The notes below the pieces were generated by a model, which saw only the letters and a program-made list of their open reading frames with translations, made no database searches and was not told the DNA's origin. A stretch of 64,000 nucleotides of DNA from Sorangium cellulosum (GTDB lineage: Bacteria > Myxococcota_A > Polyangia > Polyangiales > Polyangiaceae), in NCBI RefSeq assembly GCF_004135735.1, contig NZ_CP012670.1, positions 9,681,501 to 9,745,500 on the forward strand, read 5' to 3'. Below, piece by piece: positions 1 to 10,429 of this stretch. Each line of letters begins with the position of its first letter. Position 1 is the first letter of the stretch. Made by a program: the position numbers and the translations under genes.

Positions 1-3000
1 GAACCCCGCGCGCCGCATGCGCGAGACCTCGGCCTCGCCGAGGTGCGCTGTCATGCCCACGCCCGCCTGCGTCCAGAGACCCCAGGCGAGGCTCAGCCCC
101 GGAAGCCCCTGGCCCCGGCGATGCGCCGCCAGCGCGTCCAGGAAGGCGTTGGCCGCGGCATAGTTGCTCTGGCCTGCGGTCCCGAGCGTCCCAGACGCCG
201 ACGAGAAGAGCACGAACGACGCGAGTGACAGCTCCTGCGTCAGCTCGTGCAGGTGGAGCGACCCATCGAGCTTCGGCGCGAGCACCCGCGAGAGCCGCTC
301 GGGCGTCTGGGCTGCGAGCACGCCGTCGTCGAGCACACCCGCGAGGTGCCATACCGCCGTCAGCGGGTGCTCCGGGGCGATGCCGGCCAGCACGCGGGCC
401 ACCTCGGCCCGGTCGGACACATCGCAGGCTGCGATCGTCACGGTCTTGGCCCCGAGCTGCTCGAGCGACGCCAGCAGCTCCCGCGCGCCGGGCGCCTCCA
501 GCCCGCGGCGCGAGGTCAGCACCAGGTGCCGCGCCCCGTGCTCGCGCACCAGATGCTCGGCGACCGCCTGGCCCAGCTCCCCCGTCCCACCGGTCACCAG
601 CACCGTGCCGGCCGGGTCCAGCGGGCGGGCCGTCGCCTGCTCCTCCACCGGCTGCGCACGCACCAGGCGCGCTGCCCGCGCAGCGCCGTCCCGCAGCGCG
701 AGCTCCGGCTCCGCCGTGGTCGCGAGCGCTCGCGCCAGCAGCTCGCCGTCGAGCGGCCCGGGGCCGACGTCGAGCAGGCGCAGCCGGCGGTCGGGGTGCT
801 CGTTGCGGGCCGCGCGAACGAGCCCCCACAGCGGCGCGTGGACCAGGTCGTCGACCCTGTCGTCCGCGCCGGCCGCGACCGCGTTGCGGGTGACCCACAC
901 GAGCTCTGTCGCCGCGAACCGGGGCTCCGACAGCCACGCTTGCAGCAGCGAGAGCGCCTGTCGCGTCGCCTCGTGCGCCGAGGTGCGCACTCCATCGTCA
1001 CCGAGCGTGGCCGTCGTCGCGTCGACCACCACGCGCACGGGCGCCGAGGTGCCCTGCTCGAGCTTGGCGAGCACGCCTTCAAGCGTCACGGCCGCCTCGG
1101 CCCCCAGCGGATCGGCCAAGGGCGATGGGCCGTCCGCCAGGCGGAGCACGACCTGGGCGCCGCTCGCCGGCGGCGGCTCCGCGAGGCCCACGGGCTGGAA
1201 CTCCACCCGGTACAGGTGCTGCCCGCCGGCCCGTGTCGCCGCCCGCAACTGCTCGGCGTTGGCGCGGCGCACCTGCAGTCCATTGACACGCACCACGGGC
1301 TCGCCGGCCGCGTCGGTCACGAACAGCCCGCCTGTGAGCTGCTGCGCGCCTTGCTCTTGCAGCTCGAACCTGACCCGAAGCTCGCTCGCCCCGGTGGCGT
1401 GCAGCTCCACGTCCGACCAGGCGAACGGCAACGACACCTCGTCCGGCGCTGCCCCCTCACCGAACGCCGCGACCATCGTGTGCAATGCGGCGTCCAGCAG
1501 GGCCGGATGCACGCCATACTCGTCGGCGCCGTCCGTCACGGCCTCGGGCAGCACCACCCGGCCATAGTAGGCGTTGCCTCGCCTCCACAGCTCGACCAGC
1601 CCGCGGAACGCCGGGCCATACTGTAGCCCGCGCTCGTGGAGCCGCTCGTAGAAGCCCGAGAGGTCCACCGCCTCGGCCCCCGGCACCGGCCACGTCCGGA
1701 GCTCGTCGGGCGCGTCGGTGTCAACGGCCACGTCGTCCGTCAGGATGCCTGTTGCGTGCTGCACCCACGGGGCGTCCTCGGGCGCCTCCTCGGGCTGGCT
1801 GTACAGCCCGAAGCCGCGCCGGCCCTGCGCGTCCGGCGCCTCGACCGAGAGCTGCACCCGGCGCGCCTCGGTCTCGCTCAGCACCAGCGGCTCGGCCAGG
1901 ATCAGCTCCGAGACCGCGCCGCCGCCCACCGCGCGCGCCGCCGACAGCGCTAGCTCCAGCATCCCCGTGCCGGGAAAGAGCACCTTGCCGAACACGGCAT
2001 GATCCTTCAGCCACGGTCGCTCACGCAGCGACAGCCGGCTCGTCACTACATACCCGTCGTTGCTCGCCAGCCGGGTCGCCGCGCCGAGCAGCGGGTGCTC
2101 GGCTGTCCTCAGGCCAGCCGAGCTCAGGTCCGAGCGCGCCTTGGACGCTTCGAGCCAGTAGCGCTGCCGCTGGAAAGCGTATGTCGGCAGGTCCACGTGC
2201 CTCGCGTCCTGGCCGCCGAACAGCCGCTTCCAGTCCACCTCGTACCCCTGCACGTGCAGCGCGCCCAGCGTCCCGCCGAGCTGCGACAGCCCGCCCTCGC
2301 CGCGCTGCAAGCTGCCCACCACCACGCCCTGCGCCTCGGCGCACGCCGTCGTGAGCGGCATCGCCAGGATCGGGTGCGCGCTCACCTCCACGAACACCCC
2401 GTGGCCGTCGGCCAACAGCTCCACCAGCGCCTTGTCCAGCCGCACCGGCAGGCGCAGGTTCCGGCACCAGTAGTCCCCGTCCAGCGCCTCGTCGTCGCGC
2501 AGCAGCGCGCCCGTCACCGTCGAGTAGAACGGTATCGTCGACGGCCTCGGCTGCAATGACGCGAGCTGCGACGCGAGCTCCGGCAGCAGCTCATCCATGT
2601 GCGCGCTGTGAGAGGCGTAGTCGACGTTCACCTTCCGGCAGAACACCTCCCTCGCCTGCAAGCTCGCCACCAGCTCGTCGACCGCCCGCGCGTCGCCCGA
2701 CACCACCGTCGAGCTCGCCGTGTTCACCGCGGCGATCGACAGCGCCTCGCCGAACGGCTCGATGTACCCCTGCACCTCCGACACGGGCCGCTCCACAAGC
2801 ACCATGCCGCCCTTGCCCGTGCACTTGCGCACCGCCTGGCTGCGCAGCGCCACCACCCGCGCCCCGTCTTGCAGCGACAGCGCGCCCGCGATCACCGCCG
2901 CCGCCACCTCGCCCTGGCTGTGGCCCACCACCGCCGCGGGCTCCACGCCCAGCGACCGCCACGCCGCCGCGAGCCCCACGCTCATCGCGAACAGCGCAGG

Positions 3001-4893
3001 CTGCACCACGTCCACCCGCGTGAACGGCGGAACCTCCTCGCCCTGCTCACCGCGCAGGATCGCCGCCACCGACCAGCCCGTCCACCGCCTCAGCGCCGCG
3101 TCGCACGCCTCCACCGCCTCCGCGAACGCCGCCGATTGCTCCAGCAGCGCCCGGCCCATCCCGAGCCACTGGCTGCCCTGGCCCGGGAACACGAACACCA
3201 CCTTGCCCAGCGCCCGCGCCTTGCCCACCGAGACCGACGCGTGGCCGCGCCCCTCGGCCAGCGCCGAGAGCCCCTCGGCCGCCTCCTCCGCGCCGCACGC
3301 CAGCACCGACGCGCGCGCCTCGAAGTGCGTCCGGTGCAGCGCCGCCGCGCTCACCACGTCGGCCCAGCGATACCCGGGCCGCTCCTTCAGCCACCTCGCC
3401 CAGCGCTCGGCCTGCGCGCGCAACGCCGCCTCGTCGCGCCCCGACAGCACGAGCGGCAGGGCCGACGACGCGAGCAGAGGCCCTGTCTCCGCCGGCGCCG
3501 GCTGCGGTCCGACCGCCGGCGCCTCCTCGAGGATGACGTGCGCGTTGGTCCCGCTGATGCCGAACGACGACACGCCCGCGCGCCGCACGCGGCCGCCGCG
3601 CGGCCACGGACGCGCCTGCTGCAGCAGCGACAGCCCGCTGCCTTCCCACGCGATGTGCGGGCTCGGCTCCTCCGCGTGCAGCGTCCTCGGCAGCTCCTCG
3701 TGCTGCATCGCCAGCACCATCTTCATCACCCCCGCCACGCCCGCCGCCGCCTGCGCATGGCCGAGGTTCGACTTCGCCGATCCCAGGTACACCGGCCGCT
3801 CCGGCGCGCGCCCCGGCCCGAACACCTCCGCCAGCGCGCCCGCCTCGATCGGATCGCCGAGGCTCGTCCCCGTCCCGTGCGCCTCCACCGCGTCGATGTC
3901 CTCCGGCGACAGCCGGCACGACGACAGCGCCTGACGGATCACCCGCTGCTGCGACGGCCCGTTCGGCGCCGTCAGCCCCTGGCTGCGGCCGTCCTGGTTC
4001 ACCGCAGAGCCCCGGACCACCGCCAGCACCCGGTCGCCGTCGCGCTGCGCGTCCGACAGCCGCTTGAGCACCAGCATCGTGCATCCTTCGGCCCAGATCG
4101 CGCCGTCGGCCTGCGCGGAGAAGCTCTTGCACCGGCCGTCGCGCGGCAGGCCTTTCAGGCGGCTGAACTCCACAAAGCCTGCGGGCGTGCTCATGACGGC
4201 AACCCCGCCGACCAGCGCCAGCTCGCACTCGCCCCGTCGCAGGGCCGCGCAGGCCAGGTGGAGTGCGACCAGCGACGAGGAGCAGGCGGTATCCACGGTG
4301 ATCGCCGGGCCCTGCAAGCCGAGCGCGTACGCGACGCGACCCGATATCACGCTGCCCATGGTGCCCGTACCGCGATACCCGTCGAGCGACTCCAGGTCGC
4401 TGCCCTGGAGAGCGCCATAATCCGAGCCCATCGCGCCCAGGTACACGCCGGTGGCGCTCTCGCTCAGCGACGCGGGGCGCACCCCCGCCCGCTCCAGCGC
4501 CTCCCACGCCGTCTCCAGCACCAGCCGCTGCTGCGGGTCCATCGACTGCGCCTCGCGCGGCGAGATGCCGAAGAACCCGGCATCGAACAGGTCGACGTCC
4601 CGCAGGAATCCCCCTTCTCGGACATAACTCTTGCCCAGGGCCTCGGGGTCGGGGTCGTAGATGGAGAACGCATCCCACCGCGACGGGAACACCTCGATCG
4701 CGTCGCGCCCCTCCGACAGCAGCCGCCAGTAGTCCTCCGGGCTCGCGATGCCGCCCGGCAGCCGGCACGCCATCGACACGATGGCGATGGGCCCGGAGCG
4801 CCGCTCTGCTTGCTGCGCCTGCAGTCGCTGGACCTCCTTCAAGGCACGGGTCAGGGCCTCGCGGAGCGCAGGCGTGCTCGAGTTGTTACTCAT
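1..4893 (-). CDS. Modular type I PKS, module 6 (partial, runs off left edge)
   Basis: This is the second PKS protein of the operon. 1631 codons are visible and the frame is still open at base 1. The start ATG at 4893 overlaps the end of the upstream PKS gene, with GGAGG about six bases upstream. A short N-terminal coiled-coil-like docking stretch (about residues 8-30) precedes the KS, which has TACSSS with active-site C204. The AT has GHSQGE near residue 659 and a YASHS motif near 761, which in known PKSs indicates methylmalonyl-CoA. The DH has an intact HxxxGxxxxP motif (H965). The KR is near residues 1430-1600, with TGGTGELGQ, an LDD motif (B-type) and catalytic Ser/Tyr/Asn. Expected output is a methyl-branched E double bond. 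The ACP and any later modules lie outside the window. About 2.4 kb of it is nearly identical to module 3 of the upstream gene. Confidence 0.96.
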   Translation of the reverse strand, partial: MSNNSSTPALREALTRALKEVQRLQAQQAERRSGPIAIVSMACRLPGGIASPEDYWRLLSEGRDAIEVFPSRWDAFSIYDPDPEALGKSYVREGGFLRDVDLFDAGFFGISPREAQSMDPQQRLVLETAWEALERAGVRPASLSESATGVYLGAMGSDYGALQGSDLESLDGYRGTGTMGSVISGRVAYALGLQGPAITVDTACSSSLVALHLACAALRRGECELALVGGVAVMSTPAGFVEFSRLKGLPRDGRCKSFSAQADGAIWAEGCTMLVLKRLSDAQRDGDRVLAVVRGSAVNQDGRSQGLTAPNGPSQQRVIRQALSSCRLSPEDIDAVEAHGTGTSLGDPIEAGALAEVFGPGRAPERPVYLGSAKSNLGHAQAAAGVAGVMKMVLAMQHEELPRTLHAEEPSPHIAWEGSGLSLLQQARPWPRGGRVRRAGVSSFGISGTNAHVILEEAPAVGPQPAPAETGPLLASSALPLVLSGRDEAALRAQAERWARWLKERPGYRWADVVSAAALHRTHFEARASVLACGAEEAAEGLSALAEGRGHASVSVGKARALGKVVFVFPGQGSQWLGMGRALLEQSAAFAEAVEACDAALRRWTGWSVAAILRGEQGEEVPPFTRVDVVQPALFAMSVGLAAAWRSLGVEPAAVVGHSQGEVAAAVIAGALSLQDGARVVALRSQAVRKCTGKGGMVLVERPVSEVQGYIEPFGEALSIAAVNTASSTVVSGDARAVDELVASLQAREVFCRKVNVDYASHSAHMDELLPELASQLASLQPRPSTIPFYSTVTGALLRDDEALDGDYWCRNLRLPVRLDKALVELLADGHGVFVEVSAHPILAMPLTTACAEAQGVVVGSLQRGEGGLSQLGGTLGALHVQGYEVDWKRLFGGQDARHVDLPTYAFQRQRYWLEASKARSDLSSAGLRTAEHPLLGAATRLASNDGYVVTSRLSLRERPWLKDHAVFGKVLFPGTGMLELALSAARAVGGGAVSELILAEPLVLSETEARRVQLSVEAPDAQGRRGFGLYSQPEEAPEDAPWVQHATGILTDDVAVDTDAPDELRTWPVPGAEAVDLSGFYERLHERGLQYGPAFRGLVELWRRGNAYYGRVVLPEAVTDGADEYGVHPALLDAALHTMVAAFGEGAAPDEVSLPFAWSDVELHATGASELRVRFELQEQGAQQLTGGLFVTDAAGEPVVRVNGLQVRRANAEQLRAATRAGGQHLYRVEFQPVGLAEPPPASGAQVVLRLADGPSPLADPLGAEAAVTLEGVLAKLEQGTSAPVRVVVDATTATLGDDGVRTSAHEATRQALSLLQAWLSEPRFAATELVWVTRNAVAAGADDRVDDLVHAPLWGLVRAARNEHPDRRLRLLDVGPGPLDGELLARALATTAEPELALRDGAARAARLVRAQPVEEQATARPLDPAGTVLVTGGTGELGQAVAEHLVREHGARHLVLTSRRGLEAPGARELLASLEQLGAKTVTIAACDVSDRAEVARVLAGIAPEHPLTAVWHLAGVLDDGVLAAQTPERLSRVLAPKLDGSLHLHELTQELSLASFVLFSSASGTLGTAGQSNYAAANAFLDALAAHRRGQGLPGLSLAWGLWTQAGVGMTAHLGEAEVSRMRRAGF
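1743..4150. repeat. 2.4-kb direct repeat, copy A (module 6)
   Basis: This segment aligns with 17335-19742 at a constant offset of 15592 bases wherever I checked it (1801/17393, 2221/17813, 3001/18593, 4081/19673), so there are no net indels over about 2.4 kb. It spans part of the DH, the whole methylmalonyl AT and the C-terminal half of the KS. Divergence is scattered and concentrated around 1981-2060. Confidence 0.85.
4886..4893 (-). promoter_or_regulatory. Overlapping stop/start (ATGAGTAA) coupling two PKS genes
   Basis: On the minus strand the start codon of the module 6 PKS (4893-4891) precedes the TAA of the module 1-5 PKS (4888-4886), giving an eight-base overlap. A GGAGG ribosome site lies inside the end of the upstream gene. 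This layout indicates translational coupling and equal expression of the two proteins. Confidence 0.85.
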
Positions 4894-7800
4894 GGAGGTC
4901 CTCCGAATTCGAAATCATCTGCAATGCTTGCAAAGCCAGCTGTTCGTCAGCAAGGGAATCAAAATCCAAGATATCGACCTTGGTTTCGGCTGGCCCCCTC
5001 AGCTCCAGGAGCTTGGAGAGGAGCCCTGAGCTACGCAGACGAGAGATGGAGAGGCCGAGCATGAGCGCCCGGACTTCGTCGTCGGACATGGCATCCTCGG
5101 GCCGTTTCGCGTCGTGGTGTCTGCCGTTGCCGTTATCGAGCTTGGACAGCAGGAACCTCGCGATGTGGGCAGCAGATGGATGGTCGAAGAGCAGAGTTGC
5201 CGGGAGCTTGCTCTCGACCAGCGACGCAAGCCGATTACGTATCTCCACGGCCATGAGCGAATCCATTCCCAGCTCTCTCAAGGGTTGCGCGCTTGGAACC
5301 GCCTCGACGCGGTCGAGGCCCAGGACGGCGGCGATCTCGGAGCGGACGAGGTCGAGGAGGAAGTCGAGGCGCTTGGCGTCGTGCAGCGCGGAGAGGCGCT
5401 CGCGGAGGGCGGAGGCCTTGTGCGCGGCGGAGGAGGCCTTTCGCAGGCCCGGACGGACCAGAGCGCGGAGCAGGGCCGGCAGCTCGGCCGAGTCGTCGGC
5501 GGAGCGCTGGAGTCGTGCGAGGTCGAAGTGGACCGGGACGAGCACCGGCTCGGGGCGCAGCAGCGCGGCGTCGAGCAGCCGGAGGCCCTGCTGCTCGGAC
5601 ATGGGGATGAAGCCGGCGCGCCGGAGGCGAGACAGCTCCGCGCCGCCCAGGTGCGCGGTCATCCCCACGCCCGCCTGCGCCCAGAGGCCCCAGGCGAGGC
5701 TCATGGCCGGCAGCCCCCGATGGCGGCGGTGGGCGGCGAGCGCGTCAAGGAAGGTGTTGGCCGCGGCGTAGTTGCTTTGCCCCGCTGCCCCGAGCGTCCC
5801 GGCCATCGACGAGAACAGCACGAAGGCGGCGAGAGGCAGGTGCTGCGTCAACTCGTGCAGGTGGAGCGCCCCATCGACCTTGGGCGCCAGCACCCGCGAG
5901 AGCCGCTCGGGCGTCTGGGCCGCCAGCACCCCGTCATCGAGCACGCCGGCGAGGTGGAATACGGCCGTCAGCGGGCGGTCGGGGGCGATGGCCGCCAGCG
6001 CGTTCGCCAGCTCGGTCCGGTCGGAGGTGTCGCACGCCGCCACCGTCACGCTCTCTGCGCCGAGCGCCGCGAGGGCCTCGACCAGCTCGGGAGCGCCCGC
6101 GGCGGCCAGGCCGCGGCGCGAGGTGAGCAGCAGGTGCCGCACCCCGTGCTCGCGCACCAGATGGGCTGCGAGCGCCTGTCCGAGCTCGCCTGTCCCTCCG
6201 GTCACCAGCACGGTGCCTTCGGGGTCGAGGGCGCGGGCGGGCGCCTGCGCCAAGTCCGCCGGGGGCGCCTGCGCCAGGCGCGCAGCGCGCGCAGCGCCGC
6301 CCCGGAGCGAGAGCTCCGGCTCGGTCGTCGTGGCCAGCGCCCGGCGCACGAGCTGCGCGTCGAGCGCATCGACGTCGAGCAAGCGCAGGCGCCGCTCGGG
6401 GTGCTCGCTGCGCGCGGAGCGGACGAGCCCCCAGAGCGGGGCGTGCGCGAGCGCCTCGACGCTGTCGCCGGCGTCGACGCCGATCGCGTCGCGCGTCACC
6501 CACACCAGCTCGATGGGCTCGAACCGGCTCTCCGACATCCAGGCTTGCAGCAACCGAAGCGCCCGCGCCTGCGCCTCGTGGACCGACGCCGCGAGGCCCT
6601 GCGCCTCGTGGGCCGACGCCGCGAGGCCTTGCTGGCTCGGGCCCGCAGACGTCGCGTCGACGATCACCCGCACAGGGGTCTGTCCGCGCTCGATGCGCGC
6701 GAGCACGTCGTCGAGCTCCGATATCGCCTCGAGGCCCAGCGCTTCCGCCAGCGGCGCCTGCCCCTGCAAGGCGCCGAGCACGACCTGGACCGCCCCTGTC
6801 GAGGAGACCTCGGCGAGGGCGACGGGCTGGAACTCCACCCGGTACAGGTGCCGGGCACCGACGCGGGTGGCGGCCCGCACCTGCTCTGCGGTGGCGCGGC
6901 GCACCTGCAATGCCGCCACGCTCGCGACCGGCTCGCCCGCCGCATCGGTGATGGCCAGTGCGCCGGTGACCTGCTGGGCCCCTTGCTCCCGCAGCTCGAA
7001 CCTGACCCGAAGCTCGCTCGCCCCGCTGGCGTGCAACATCACGTCCGACCAGGCGAAGGGCAACGACACGTCATCGCCTGCCCCATCGAAGGCTGCGACC
7101 ATCGTGTGCAGCGCAGCGTCCAGCAGGGCAGGATGGATGTTGTACGCCTCGGCGCCGTCGGTGGCAGTCCGGGGCAGCACGACGCGGCCGTAGAAGGTGC
7201 CGTCTCGGCGCGACAGCTCCACCAGGCCCTGGAAGGCCGGGCCGTACTGCAGGCCGCGGTCGTGCAGGCGCTCGTAGAAGCCGGTGAGGTCCACCGCCTC
7301 GGCGCCCGGCACCGGCCATGTCCGCAGCTCATCGAGCGCGGCGCGCTCGACCGGCGCCTCGTCGGTCAGCACGCCCGTCGCGTGCTGGACCCACGAGGCC
7401 TCGTGCGCGGCGTCCTCGGGCTGGCTGTAGAGCCCGAAGCCGCGGCGACCTTGCGCGTCAGGCGCCTCGACCGAGAGCTGGACCCGGCGCGCCTCGGCCT
7501 CGCTCAGCACCAGCGGCTCTGCCAGCACGAGCTCCGAGACGGCGCGATTGCCCGTGGCGCGCGCGGCGGCGAGGGCGAGCTCGAGCATGCCCGTGCCTGG
7601 GAACAGCACGTTGCCGTAGACCGCGTGATCCCGCAGCCACGGCTGCTCGCCGAGCGACAGCCGGCTCGTGAACAGGGCTCCGTCGCTGTCCGCCAGCCCC
7701 GTCGCCGCGCCCAGCAGCGGGTGCTCCGCAGGCCGCAGCCCCGCAGCGCTCACGTCGGCGCCGACCTTGGGCGCATCGAGCCAGTAGCGCTGCCCCTGGA

Positions 7801-10429
7801 AGGCGTACGTCGGCAGGTCCACGTGCCGCATAGCAGGGTTTGGAAGCACCTGCTTCCAGTCGAGCTCGTGGCCGTGCACGTGAAGCTGGCCCACCGCCGT
7901 CGCCAGCGAGCGCGCTTCCTCCTGGTCCTTGCGCAGGCTCGCCACGAACACGCCCTCGGCCCCCTCGGCCAGGCACGCGGCCCCCATCGCCGCCAGCACC
8001 GCGTCGGGCCCGCACTCCAGGTAGCTGCCCACGCCCTGCTCGTGCAGCGACTTCACCGCATCGGCGAAGCGCACCGCCTTCCGGACCTGCCGCACCCAGT
8101 ACGCGGGGGTCCTCAGCGCGGCCTCGTCGGCCGGCGCGCCGTCGACGTGGCTGACGAGCGGGATCTGCGGCGCCAGGAAATCGCAGCGCTCCGCCTCCTC
8201 CTCGAACGCCGCGAGCATGCTGTCCATGTGCGCGCTGTGGAACGCGTGCGAGACGCGCAGCCGCCGCGTCCGCCGGCCCAGCACCTCGAAGCGCGCCGAG
8301 AGCGCCAGCACAGCCTCCGCGTCGCCGCTGATCACCGTCTGGCGCGGGCCGTTGATGGCCGCGATGTCCACGCGCCCCGCGAACTCCGCCAGCGCCGGCG
8401 CCACCTCCGCCTCCGACGCCTCGAGCGACACCATCACCCCGCCCGGCTCGCACGCCTGCATCAGCCGACCGCGCGCGCAGACGAGCCGCGCCGCGTCGCT
8501 CAGGCTCAGCATGCCCGACACGTGCGCCGCGCTCAGCTCCCCGATCGAGTGGCCCGCCAGCGCCGAGGGCTGCACGCCCCAGGCCTGCCACTGCCGGAAG
8601 AGCGCCACCTCCAGCGCGAACAGCGCGGGCTGGGTCCACGACGTCTGCTCCAGCAGCGCGCCGAGCTCGCTGCCCGCCCCCGCGAACATCACCGCCCGCA
8701 GCGGCTGGTCCAGGTGCGCGTCCAGCGCCTCGCACACCGCGTCGAGCGCCTGGCGGAAGACCGGATAGACCTCGTAAAGGCCTTTGCCCATCCCCGGTCG
8801 CTGGCTGCCTTGACCGGTGAACAGCACCGCGAGCTTGCCGTCACGGGCCGCCGCGCCCTGCACCACCGCCTGGTGCGCTCGCCCCTCGGCCAGCGCCCTC
8901 AGCCCCTCGGCCGCCTCCTCCGCGCTGCCCGCCGCCACCGACGCGCGCGCCTCGAGGTGCACACGCGTCAGCGCCGCTGCGCTCACCACGTCGGCCCAGC
9001 CGTGCTCGGGTCTCCCCTCCAGCCACCGCGCCCAGCGCTCGGCCTGCGCGCGCAGCGCTGCCTCGTCTCGCCCTGAGAGCACGAGCGGCAGCACGGGCGG
9101 CGTCTGCGCCGGGGCCATGTCGATCACCTCGCCCCGAGGCTCGAGCGCCGGCGGCTCCTCCACGATCACGTGCGCGTTGGTCCCGCTGATGCCGAATGAC
9201 GACACGCCTGCTCGACGCGGCTGGCCATCCTGACGTCGGGGCCATGGCGTCAATCGATCCACCACCTGCACGGGCAGGCTCTCCCAGGGGATCTTCGTGT
9301 TGCGCGGCGCGCTGTGCAGCGTCGCCGGCAGCGCCTCGTGGCGGAACGCCGCCAGCACCTTGCACAGGCCGGCCAGCCCCGACGCCGACTCCAGGTGACC
9401 GATGTTGCTCTTGATCGCGCCGAGCAGCAGCGGCCGCTCCGCGTCGCGCCCCTGGCCGTACACCGCGCCGAGCGCCTGGACCTCGATCGGGTCGCCCAGC
9501 GAGGTCCCGGTCCCATGGCACTCGACCACGTCGATGTCCGCCGGCCGCAGGCCCGCGTGCCCCAGCGCCGCCCGCAGCACCTTCTGCTGCGCGGTGCCGT
9601 TGGGCGCGGTGATGCCGCTGCTGGCGCCGTCCTGGTTGACCGCCGTGCCGCGCACCAGCCCCAGCACCCGCTTGCCTTGCGCCTGCGCGTCGGACAGCCG
9701 CATCAGCACCACCACCGCCACGCCCTCGCCACGGCCATAGCCGTCGGCTGCCTCCGAGAACGTCTTGCACCGGCCGTCGGCCGATACCGCGCGCGTGCGC
9801 GACAGCAGCACGAACCCCGACGGGTCGGCGATCACCTGCACTCCCGCGGCCAGCGCCATGGCGCAATCGCCTCGGCGCAGCGCTTCGCACGCCAGGTGCA
9901 GCGCGACCAGCGACGAGCTGCACGCCGTGTCCACCGACACCGCGGGGCCCTGCAGCCCCAGGTGGTACGCCACCCGTCCGGCGGAGAAGCTCAGCGCCGT
10001 CCCCGTCAGCGCATACGCGTCCTCCTTCGCGCTCGCCCCGCGGTAATGGGCGTACTCGCTCGGCGCAACGCCCACGAACACGCCCGTGTCCGAGCCTCTC
10101 AGCTGGTCGGCGCGCACGCCCGCGTCCTCCAGCGCGTTCCACGCCGTCTCCAGCAGCAAGCGCTGCTGGGGGTCCATCGGCTCCGCCTCGCGCGGGCTGA
10201 TCCCGAAGAACGACGCGTCGAACGAGGCCACGTCCTCCATCAGCGACGCGTGTCGCACGTACGTCTTGCCCTTGGCGTCCGGATCGGCGTCGTACAGCGC
10301 CTGGACGTCGAAGCGCTCCGGCGGGATCAGGCGCAGCGTGTCGCGCTCTTCGGCCAGCAGCGACCACAGGCCGTCCAGGTCCCGGGCGCCGCCCGGCATG
10401 CGCAGGCCCACGCCCACGATCGCCATCGG
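4886..10429 (-). other. PKS module 5 (KS-AT-DH-KR-ACP) and C-terminal docking tail
   Basis: Residues 7376-9222. KS5 belongs to a visibly different KS lineage from KS2-KS4 (starts EPMAIVGVGLRMPGG) but keeps TACSSS near 7543. AT5 has GHSIGE near 8002 and HAFHS (malonyl). DH5 has HAVYGNVLFP (H8310). KR5 is B-type (LDD). ACP5 has GMDSLMAVEI near 9097. The last 90 residues or so, after the ACP, are Leu/Asp/Glu-rich and helical-looking, as expected for a docking domain that recruits the module 6 protein. Confidence 0.9.
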